From Phycisphaeraceae bacterium (GTDB lineage Bacteria; Planctomycetota; Phycisphaerae; Phycisphaerales; Phycisphaeraceae): DNA of 5,180 nucleotides. The DNA lies in assembly GCA_029260695.1 (NCBI GenBank), contig JAJDCT010000246.1, positions 1 to 5,180 on the forward strand. The letters run 5' to 3'. Position 1 is the stretch's first letter. Every line of letters begins with the position of its first letter. Below, one piece after another: positions 1-5,098 of the stretch. Below the pieces are notes generated by a model. It was not told the origin of the DNA, did no database searches, and worked only from the letters and a program-made list of their open reading frames with translations. Position numbers and translations under genes: made by a program.

Positions 1-138
1 GTCCACCGTAGCCGCCGGCGGGTCCACCACCCTCAAGGTGCGTTTCACACCCACCGCCGCAGGCCTCAAGGAAGCGACCCTCAGCATCGCCAACGACGAC
101 TCGAACGAGAACCCCTACGACTTCAAGATCTGGGGCAG
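1..138 (+). repeat. Direct repeat copy A (partial) within the choice-of-anchor D gene
   Basis: Bases 1-138 are identical to 385-522, with an offset of 384 bp, equal to one 128-residue protein repeat. The left limit is set by the window edge, so the true identical block may be longer. Identity ends at base 139, inside the RG codons that close the repeat. Confidence 0.95.
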
Positions 139-538
139 GGGCAAGGCCGCCACCCCACCGGCCACCAATCCCGAGATTGAGGTCACAGGCAAGAGCCTGG
201 TGATCGTAGACGGTGACACCAAGCCGCGCGGGGCCGATGGCACGTCCTTCGGCGCCGTCAACGTCGGTGCCGGCCGGACACGCACATTCGTGATCCGGAA
301 CCTGGGGACCGCCGCATTGAACCTCACCGGCGTCACCCTCGCCGGCACGGGCAGCGCCCACTACAAAGTCGTCCAACAGCCCACGTCCACCGTAGCCGCC
401 GGCGGGTCCACCACCCTCAAGGTGCGTTTCACACCCACCGCCGCAGGCCTCAAGGAAGCGACCCTCAGCATCGCCAACGACGACTCGAACGAGAACCCCT
501 ACGACTTCAAGATCTGGGGCAGAGGGCTGACTGTCTAA
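1..538 (+). CDS. Choice-of-anchor D domain repeat protein, 3' end (5' end outside window)
   Basis: The open frame has codons starting at base 2 and runs without a start to TAA at 536-538, giving 178 visible residues. It holds the tail of one beta-rich repeat (residues 1-47) and one whole repeat (48-175), period 128 residues. Each unit has the choice-of-anchor D / ASPM-SPD-2-Hydin-like pattern: FGAVNVGAGRTRTFVIRN, then LNLTGV, a VRFTPTAAG strand, and IANDDSNENPYDF ending in WGRG. Such domains are Ig-like folds found in large exported surface proteins that usually finish in a sorting signal such as PEP-CTERM. Here the protein stops three residues (LTV) after the last repeat, with no anchor, membrane segment or basic tail. 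An IS3-family remnant starts only a few bases downstream, so loss of an original C-terminal anchor is possible but unproven. Function is probably structural or adhesive; family call is good, role is inferred. Confidence 0.85.
   Translation, partial: STVAAGGSTTLKVRFTPTAAGLKEATLSIANDDSNENPYDFKIWGRGKAATPPATNPEIEVTGKSLVIVDGDTKPRGADGTSFGAVNVGAGRTRTFVIRNLGTAALNLTGVTLAGTGSAHYKVVQQPTSTVAAGGSTTLKVRFTPTAAGLKEATLSIANDDSNENPYDFKIWGRGLTV
385..522 (+). repeat. Direct repeat copy B within the choice-of-anchor D gene
   Basis: This is the second copy of the 138-bp block, with no mismatch to 1-138 even at third codon positions. This points to recent duplication or gene conversion between adjacent repeat units. 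The stop codon lies 14 bp beyond the block. Confidence 0.95.
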
Positions 539-572
539 ATGGCCTTGACCCCGGAACCTGATCACATCGGAA

Positions 573-610
573 GCACCTTTTGGGATGAAGTAAGGCAACC
601 CAAAAGGTGC
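573..610 (+). promoter_or_regulatory. 12-bp perfect inverted repeat covering the IS3 orfA ribosome binding site
   Basis: GCACCTTTTGGG (573-584) and CCCAAAAGGTGC (599-610) pair perfectly around a 14-base loop. The right arm contains AAAAGGTG (602-609), the likely Shine-Dalgarno sequence for the ATG at 616, six bases on. In a transcript entering from the upstream gene the hairpin would hide that site. Blocking transposase translation from outside transcripts in this way is known for other insertion sequences (IS10, IS50, IS30). No T-tract follows, so a rho-independent terminator for the upstream gene is less likely, though some termination effect cannot be excluded. Confidence 0.65.
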
Positions 611-615
611 AGACG

Positions 616-684
616 ATGAAGCAGAAGCGCTACACATAGGCCCAGATCACCTTTGCCTTGCGACAGGCCGAGTCGGGTACTACC
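616..684 (+). pseudogene. IS3-family transposase OrfA, N-terminal remnant with in-frame stop
   Basis: From ATG at 616 the frame reads MKQKRYT, then TAG at 637-639, then AQITFALRQAESGTT. IS3-family OrfA proteins commonly begin with a pattern like M-K-x-x-R-Y/F-T-E-E-Q-I with a following helix ending in R-x-A-E-x-G, the first part of their helix-turn-helix. The TAG sits where the first Glu is expected and is one base change from GAG. After base 684 the frame no longer follows the family, so the gene is both interrupted and truncated. It cannot make a working transposase. Recognition rests on about 22 residues, so the family call is good but the exact IS name is not available. Confidence 0.7.
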
Positions 685-785
685 GATACTGTGAGATCAC
701 GGCTGAGTCACTGGAACTCATACAAAAACATTGATCTGCGTTGAAAGTCCACGTCTGCCGCGGTTGCGTTGGCAAGTCGAATTGT

Positions 786-830
786 GCGATGATGAATCGA
801 ACCGATGACCTCATGACCATCAAGTGCGCA
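786..830 (-). other. Degenerate tRNA-like sequence (possibly tRNA-Thr derived)
   Basis: The reverse complement of 794-811 reads AGGTCATCGGTTCGATTC, which is the usual variable-loop plus T-arm wording of many bacterial tRNAs. It is preceded on the same strand by GCACTTGATGGTCATG, which resembles the anticodon arm of a GGT-anticodon threonine tRNA with small insertions. The T-stem does not close (only the innermost pair forms), the anticodon stem is poor, and no matching acceptor stem is present. It is therefore a decayed copy at best and not a functional tRNA. A chance match to the conserved T-loop cannot be excluded. Confidence 0.3.
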
Positions 831-925
831 GTACGTGCTGCAAATAACGCCTGACCTGAGATCAAAAACCCTGAAATTAATCCACAATCAGCCTTGGGTA
901 TGTCCGACAGCAACGCCCGGAGCAG

Positions 926-956
926 CAGGTCAGAGGTTCGAATCCTCTCACGGTCA
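926..956 (+). other. Orphan tRNA 3' end (T-arm and acceptor 3' strand), att-site-like
   Basis: AGGTC is followed by a perfect T-arm, AGAGG TTCGAAT CCTCT (932-948), a seven-base acceptor-type strand CACGGTC (949-955) and a discriminator A (956). Spacing and order are exactly those of a tRNA 3' end. The 5' half is missing: no strand matching GACCGTG is found in the preceding 400 bp, and the expected anticodon loop position has no T33. CCA is not encoded. Short tRNA 3' ends of this sort are typically left as attachment-site duplicates by integrative elements that use tRNA genes as targets. The tRNA identity cannot be told from this part. Confidence 0.6.
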
Positions 957-1063
957 CTTGAATCACGTCTCGTTAGCCCATATCTACCCTACCACTTACG
1001 GCGATTAACCCGGCCCGGCGATCCTGCGTTTCAGCTTTCGGCCGTTAATTTGGGGGATTTAGG

Positions 1064-1092
1064 GTGCAATCCGGGCACCGTGTTGTTATAGT
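1064..1092 (+). promoter_or_regulatory. Weak sigma70-like promoter candidate for the glycoside-hydrolase-like gene
   Basis: A -10 like TATAGT (1087-1092, five of six consensus bases) is preceded by GTGCAA (1064-1069, three of six) with a 17-base spacer. The predicted start near 1099 would give a leader of about 175 bases containing an 8-bp interrupted hairpin at 1106-1130 (CGGG and GGCG paired with CGCC and CCCG). The poor -35 makes this tentative. Confidence 0.3.
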
Positions 1093-1274
1093 TATCGGAC
1101 CGTTCCGGGCGGCGTACCTCGCCACACCCGGCCATGGCCAAGCGGCGAGACAACACAACGACGCAACACCCCCGCAGTACCCCCCAGCCCGAAGCACACC
1201 CGCTTTACACAACCAGATAAGACCCCGCGCTCGGCCAACCGTGGTGCCGATGCAAGGAGAGGATTTTTTTGCAC

Positions 1275-3548
1275 ATGTCACAGACAACAATCCGCAGAAG
1301 CGGTCTGACTCAAATCCTGGGTGTCCTGTGTCTTTGTCTGCTGGCCTTCACACAGACCCATGCCTTGGCTGAGCTGACCGAGGGTCCAAGGATTACTCGT
1401 CTTGCTTCGCCGACAGACAGCCAACAGGTCACGGGCTTGATACAAGTCGAAACCCATGTCACCGGGCTCGACGACGACGCAGACTACGACGTGCGTTACC
1501 AGATCGATGGCCCGTCCGGATTCATCAACACCGCCCGTGAAGCGCCCTTCACCCTGCTCGACGGCCAAGGGTGGGACACCAGCAACGTAAAGCCAGGCGA
1601 CTACACCCTCCACGCATTCTTCATCCGTAACCACCGAGTCGTGGACTTCCGCATCGTCCGCTTCACCGTCATCCCCGACATCAAGATCCAGCGCATCCTC
1701 GGCATCGAAGACGGGGCCGTCCTCACCGACCCGGTCCAGGTCCAGGCATTGATCGATGGCGGAGCGCCGACACGCGTCGTCTTCGATCTTAAGGGCGATC
1801 AGGAAATCAACAGCGTCGAACGCTACAACCCCTATGTCATGCTCGGCGACGGCCGGGTATGGGACGTCACCCAATTCCCCACGGGGCCCTACACGCTGAC
1901 CGTGTCCGCCTACTTCGGCGAGCACCTTTCGGACAGCCAAACCCTCTCCTTCCAAATCGCAGAGCCTGGCCCCGAACCGTCCACCCCCGAAGAGCTCGTA
2001 CAACTCGCACCAGACCCCGAACCCACACCGGCCACCGACACAGACACACACGCAGACACCAACACGGACAACGACCACCCCCTCCCGACCGCTGTCTCAC
2101 GTGGGTTCCTCGGCATCAACCTCTCACCCGTCAACTACTACAACCGCGAATGGGTCTTCGTCGACGCCATGAAACAGTCACGGAAATGGCTGCCCACCCG
2201 CTCCGGCGGCGCCACACCCTGGGACTCCGGCGAAGCGCTGCGCCTTAACGACCATGGTTGGCCGATCCTCCGCGACGGGCAGGCCGCTCACACCATCATG
2301 ATGATCGACAACCAAGGCGCCTACCCCGCCGGGAAATACGTCTGCACCTACGAAGGCGACGGCATCATCGAGTTCGACTACGACGCTCGGGTCGTCAACC
2401 GAAACGGCCGCAGGATCGAGTTGGATGTCAACCCATCCGACAAAGGCATCTACCTGCGCATCGACAAATCAAACCCCGGCAACCCCGTCCGCAACATCAA
2501 GGTCTGGCTCCCAGGCTTTGAAGACGCTGAATCGTCGTTCCACCCACTGTTCATCGAAAGGCTCAAACCCTTCCGAGTCATCCGATTCATGGATTGGTCC
2601 CGGACTAACGGATCGAACATCGAAGATTGGTCCGACCGCCCTAGCCCCGACTACCACACACAAGGCACCAGCCGCGGCGTCGCTTTGAAGCACATGATCG
2701 ACCTGTGCAACGAACTCGGTGCCGACCCCTGGTTCTGCATGCCACACAAGGCAGACGACGGCTACGTCTATAGCTTCGCGGCTCAGGTCAAACAACACCT
2801 ACGCCCCGACCTGAACGTCTATATCGAATGGTCCAACGAGGTGTGGAACTCACAGTTCCCCCAGCACAACTGGGTCAAAGACCGCTCCGGCAGCGGATCG
2901 TTATCCGAAGGTTTCCGCCAGGTCTGGGCCCACGAAACCAACCGCGACTTTGGGCTCTGGCGTGACGTGTTCGCTCAGGACGCGGACCGGGTCATCCGTG
3001 TCGCCGCAGGGCAGAAGGACAACCCCTGGGTCACCGAAAAACTCACCGAAGCACTCGACGGACGGTTCGACGCGATCTCATGCTCCACCTACTTCGGCCT
3101 CACCAGCAGCCAGCGCAAACAACTCAACGCCTCCACCTCCGCCGGTGACATACTCGACCTGTCTATGCAGGAAATGTCCCGCAGTCTAAGACGAAACTAC
3201 CAGGCCCACGGCGAACTCGTCCGCGCCTGGTCAGCCAGACTCGACCGGACCATCCCTCTGATCGGCTACGAAGGCGGACAACACTACACCGCCAGCGGTG
3301 GCAACCCACCCTGGGCACGCGCACTAATCGACGTCCAGGACCACCCACGCATGTACCAGGTCTACCTCGCCAACATGCGCGAATGGGAAGACGCCGGCGG
3401 CAGCTTGTTTACCGCGTTCAACTTCGTAGAGAAGCCCGACAAGTGGGGATCCTGGGGCCAACTCGATTTCCAGGACCAGGAGCTGGACAAAGCACCCAAG
3501 TACCGCGCCCTGTTGGATTACAAAACAAGAAGCCCTCCCAACGACTAA
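1275..3548 (+). CDS. Secreted multidomain glycoside-hydrolase-like protein (two Ig-like domains plus clan GH-A-like domain)
   Basis: From ATG at 1275 the product has 757 residues. Residues 1-32 form a signal peptide: RR at 7-8, hydrophobic core about 14-26, cleavage likely after THALA. Two Ig-like domains (about 38-132 and 135-230) share a W-D...PGDYTL / W-D...TGPYTL motif with W100 and W196. A Pro/Thr/Asp linker spans about 231-272. The domain from about 277 onward has barrel-like motifs, with IEWSNEVWN giving an Asn-Glu pair (acid/base candidate E522) and LIGYEGG giving a nucleophile candidate E666, the arrangement of clan GH-A retaining glycosidases. It resembles planctomycete proteins often labelled cellulose-binding; I know no characterised member, so substrate is unknown. 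No C-terminal anchor is seen, so it is probably released or periplasmic. AAGGAG at 1254-1259 lies 15 bases before this ATG but nine before an in-frame TTG at 1269, which would add two residues (MH) and is a real alternative start. TAA is at 3546-3548. Confidence 0.8.
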   Translation: MSQTTIRRSGLTQILGVLCLCLLAFTQTHALAELTEGPRITRLASPTDSQQVTGLIQVETHVTGLDDDADYDVRYQIDGPSGFINTAREAPFTLLDGQGWDTSNVKPGDYTLHAFFIRNHRVVDFRIVRFTVIPDIKIQRILGIEDGAVLTDPVQVQALIDGGAPTRVVFDLKGDQEINSVERYNPYVMLGDGRVWDVTQFPTGPYTLTVSAYFGEHLSDSQTLSFQIAEPGPEPSTPEELVQLAPDPEPTPATDTDTHADTNTDNDHPLPTAVSRGFLGINLSPVNYYNREWVFVDAMKQSRKWLPTRSGGATPWDSGEALRLNDHGWPILRDGQAAHTIMMIDNQGAYPAGKYVCTYEGDGIIEFDYDARVVNRNGRRIELDVNPSDKGIYLRIDKSNPGNPVRNIKVWLPGFEDAESSFHPLFIERLKPFRVIRFMDWSRTNGSNIEDWSDRPSPDYHTQGTSRGVALKHMIDLCNELGADPWFCMPHKADDGYVYSFAAQVKQHLRPDLNVYIEWSNEVWNSQFPQHNWVKDRSGSGSLSEGFRQVWAHETNRDFGLWRDVFAQDADRVIRVAAGQKDNPWVTEKLTEALDGRFDAISCSTYFGLTSSQRKQLNASTSAGDILDLSMQEMSRSLRRNYQAHGELVRAWSARLDRTIPLIGYEGGQHYTASGGNPPWARALIDVQDHPRMYQVYLANMREWEDAGGSLFTAFNFVEKPDKWGSWGQLDFQDQELDKAPKYRALLDYKTRSPPND

Positions 3549-3820
3549 GCACCGTGTCGTGCATCACAATCCATCCCTCTATATCCAGCAGGCCCACGTC
3601 CTTGAACTCGCGCATTGCACCTTGATACATACTCGGGTTGAGTTAAGTGCGATGGACCCGGCGCCACACCCGGCTGCGTACAACCGGCAACTACATATCA
3701 CCTGCAATACACACGCTGGACTTGGGCCGCTTCGACACATTTAAGATACACGCGCCTTTTAAAGCCCCCCCCCGCCGCAGTCAACCGCCTAGGCCCGCGC
3801 ACTACAATTGCAAAAAATCA

Positions 3821-3849
3821 TTGATTTCATAAGGCCAATCGGATATAAG
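3821..3849 (+). promoter_or_regulatory. Sigma70-type promoter for the cyclophilin gene
   Basis: TTGATT (3821-3826, four of six consensus bases) and TATAAG (3844-3849, five of six) are separated by exactly 17 bases, within AT-rich sequence that contrasts with its GC-rich surroundings. The predicted transcript start is near 3855-3857, giving a leader of about 157 bases. A second possibility is an ECF-type promoter using GGAACC at 3877-3882 with TAGAAT at 3898-3903, but those bases fit better as parts of the leader stems. Confidence 0.6.
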
Positions 3850-3851
3850 TA

Positions 3852-3977
3852 AAGGCCCCGCCGGTGGGAACCAGGCGGAACCCAACCCTCGTGCGGGTAG
3901 AATGACAACGTAAATCAGGCCTTGGGCGATTCGCCCCAAAGCAATCGTTTAAAGTGATCGGTGGGTCTACACCCGCC
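3852..3977 (+). promoter_or_regulatory. Structured 5' leader, three-way junction plus two downstream hairpins
   Basis: P1 pairs AAGGCC (3852-3857) with GGCCTT (3918-3923). Stacked directly on it is P2: CCGCC (3858-3862) with GGCGG (3874-3878), then GGT/ACC closed by a GGGA tetraloop of the GNRA type, with A3873 bulged. P3 is ACCC (3885-3888) with GGGT (3895-3898). The strand 3899-3917 stays single. Two further hairpins follow: TTGGGCG/CGCCCCAA at 3922-3939, which overlaps the end of P1, and GGTGGGT/ACCCGCC around CTAC at 3960-3977. ACCCGC at 3971-3976 could also pair with GCGGGT at 3893-3898, opening P3. This is the architecture of a regulatory leader, but I do not recognise it as a named riboswitch class. 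The predicted transcript start would cut off the first two or three bases of P1. Confidence 0.45.
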
Positions 3978-4012
3978 GTGTTTTGTAAGAAATCGGGAAG
4001 AAGGAGTAGTCC

Positions 4013-4933
4013 ATGCATCGCCGAAGTTTTGTTGCGCGTTCCTCTGCCGTACTAAGTGTCCTCACGCTGACCGCCGTGTCAGCCCACGCCACCACCGTCC
4101 GCTTCGAAACCGTGCTGGGTGATATCGACGTGCAGTTGTTCGACACCGCGACACCGCAGACCGTCGCCAACTTCCTGGCTTACGCGACCGGCTGCGACTA
4201 CAACGACACCATGTTCCACCGCTCGGCCACGCTGCAAAACGGCTCGCCTTTCGTCCTCCAGGGCGGCGGCTTCAACTACGACGGCAGCGGCGAGACCGAC
4301 CCCAACAACTTCCGAAAGATTACCAGCCGTGGCGATATCCCTAACGAACCCGGCATCTCCAACACACGCGGCACCATCGCCATGGCCAAGCTCGGCGGAA
4401 ACCCCGACAGCGCCACAAGCCAGTTCTTCTTCAACCTCGGCGATAACGCCGCAGGCCTCGACGACAACAACGGCGGGTTCACTGTCTTCGGCCAAGTGCT
4501 CGGCGACGGCATGGATGTCGTCGATGCTTTCGCCGCACTCCCCACATTCAACTTCGGGCCTGGCGCTTTCGGCGAGCTGCCTCTGCGTGACTTCGACGAC
4601 ACCGACGTCTTTAACAAGCCCATCGATGACAGCAACCTCGCCCTGATCCACGGCATCCACGCGATCGACGACAACACCGACTCAAGCTTCCTCAGCGACC
4701 TCGACCTGGCCGCGCTGAACACACTCCTAACCGCGACCGCTGAGCCAGCAACCGCGGGTCTTGACCCGGCCGACGCGTTAAACACCTCAGCCGATCCACA
4801 ATTTGCACAGCAGGCATCCGCCTCATCATCAAGCTCAAACGCCTCCGCACAGGTTGTCCCCGAGCCCGGAACCGCCGCGATCGCGCTGACATTCACCGCG
4901 GGGTTGCTGCACCGCAGACGCCGCAACGCCTGA
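4013..4933 (+). CDS. Exported cyclophilin-type peptidyl-prolyl cis-trans isomerase with PEP-CTERM sorting signal
   Basis: The 306-residue product starts at ATG 4013 behind a strong AGAAGGAG (3999-4006), six bases away. Residues 1-26 are a signal peptide, RR at 3-4 and cleavage likely after SAHA. The cyclophilin domain covers about 29-180: VLGDIDVQLF, FHR (R70), FVLQGGGF (F80, Q83), GTIAMA (120-125), QFFFNL (F139) and FTVF (156-159). These match human cyclophilin A R55, F60, Q63 and F113; W121 is not conserved and H126 is replaced by Phe, as in many bacterial forms. About five extra residues separate R70 from F80. A non-catalytic region follows (about 180-260), then a Ser/Ala-rich stretch, VPEPGT (282-287), a short hydrophobic segment and the tail HRRRRNA. 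That tail is the PEP-CTERM signal recognised by exosortases, so the enzyme is expected to be processed at the inner membrane and exported or surface-bound. It should catalyse proline isomerisation in folding exported proteins; clients unknown. Confidence 0.92.
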   Translation: MHRRSFVARSSAVLSVLTLTAVSAHATTVRFETVLGDIDVQLFDTATPQTVANFLAYATGCDYNDTMFHRSATLQNGSPFVLQGGGFNYDGSGETDPNNFRKITSRGDIPNEPGISNTRGTIAMAKLGGNPDSATSQFFFNLGDNAAGLDDNNGGFTVFGQVLGDGMDVVDAFAALPTFNFGPGAFGELPLRDFDDTDVFNKPIDDSNLALIHGIHAIDDNTDSSFLSDLDLAALNTLLTATAEPATAGLDPADALNTSADPQFAQQASASSSSSNASAQVVPEPGTAAIALTFTAGLLHRRRRNA

Positions 4934-4967
4934 CCGCCTGATACGGATCACGATTATCATGGCAATC

Positions 4968-4984
4968 CCCCGGCAAAGCCGGGG
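4968..4984. terminator. GC-rich hairpin after the cyclophilin gene, probable terminator
   Basis: CCCCGGC (4968-4974) and GCCGGGG (4978-4984) form a perfect 7-bp stem around AAA, beginning 34 bases after the TGA. No T-tract follows on the + strand, so intrinsic termination is not textbook; RNA end protection or factor-aided termination are alternatives. An outer set of pairs, GGCA (4961-4964) with TGCC (4998-5001) and CCCC with GGGG (4987-4990), offers a competing fold. Confidence 0.5.
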
Positions 4985-5098
4985 CTGGGGGAAGGACTGC
5001 CACCCATGAATCAAGCAGAATCCGTACGACACACCAGTTAATAGAATCCATCCCCCTGCACTCAGCCCACCACCGCTAGCGAAGTAAGCTCTAGTGCA

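Larger units (their letters stand above)
546..690 (+). mobile_element. IS3-family insertion sequence remnant, left end only
   Basis: The element is recognised from the transposase OrfA start at 616, which fits the N-terminal helix of IS3-family OrfA proteins. A TG-starting terminus is usual for IS3 elements, and TGACCCCGGAACCTGATCAC at 546-565 is a candidate left inverted repeat, but its partner is not found in the window, so the boundary is a guess. Similarity fades after about base 685, leaving neither the rest of orfA, orfB nor a right end. It is therefore a dead fragment, lying 7 bp after the stop of the surface-repeat gene. Confidence 0.6.
539..1268. other. 730-bp gene-poor region with mobile-element and tRNA debris
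   Basis: No intact protein gene is supported here. Reading left to right it holds an IS3-family remnant (about 546-690), a degenerate tRNA-like sequence on the - strand (786-830), a tRNA 3' end on the + strand (926-956), and then about 310 bp (957-1268) with a weak sigma70-like promoter, a GC-rich leader hairpin at 1106-1130, a 10-bp palindrome GGCCATGGCC at 1130-1139, and the ribosome binding site of the next gene. Between 691 and 785 I see nothing recognisable. The short open frames in this interval do not resemble proteins. Confidence 0.7.
3549..4012. other. 464-bp intergenic region: spacer, promoter and structured leader
   Basis: No intact gene is supported. The first 100 bases contain a short - strand frame (3547-3642) that resembles the tail of a Crp/Fnr-type helix-turn-helix and may be a decayed fragment. 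A run of nine C residues lies at 3765-3773. No convincing terminator follows the upstream gene; GCAC/GTGC at 3549-3562 is only a 4-bp stem. From 3821 onward the region carries the promoter, folded leader and ribosome binding site of the cyclophilin gene. Between about 3645 and 3800 I see nothing I can name. Confidence 0.7.

Noticed and set aside
691..785. Continuation of the IS3 transposase in another frame
   Set aside because: I read the + strand frames past base 684 and found no OrfA or OrfB motif, only short pieces broken by stops.
894..1091. Small + strand open frame crossing the tRNA 3' end
   Set aside because: Its middle residues (SEVRILSRS) are the usual translation of a tRNA T-arm, there is no ribosome binding site, and nothing else resembles a protein.
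1130..1139. GGCCATGGCC palindrome as an operator
   Set aside because: A single 10-bp palindrome in GC-rich DNA with no second copy or clear relation to a promoter is not enough.
1278..2078. 266-codon open frame on the - strand
   Set aside because: It lies wholly antisense to the secreted protein gene, has repetitive Val/Gly/Asp-rich content typical of GC-rich shadow frames, and no start context.
2020..2085. ACAC/GACAC-rich stretch as a microsatellite or CRISPR-like repeat
   Set aside because: It encodes the Pro/Thr/Asp linker in frame, with irregular units and no spacers; low-complexity linker coding explains it.
3867..3903. Tandem GGAACC motifs 10 bp apart with TAGAAT downstream, as an ECF sigma promoter
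   Set aside because: The GGAACC bases are accounted for by the P2 stem-loop of the leader, and a better sigma70-type promoter lies just upstream. Kept only as an alternative.
4079..4926. Two long - strand frames opposite the cyclophilin gene
   Set aside because: They mirror the GC-rich codons of a well-supported cyclophilin with signal peptide and PEP-CTERM tail, so they are shadows.
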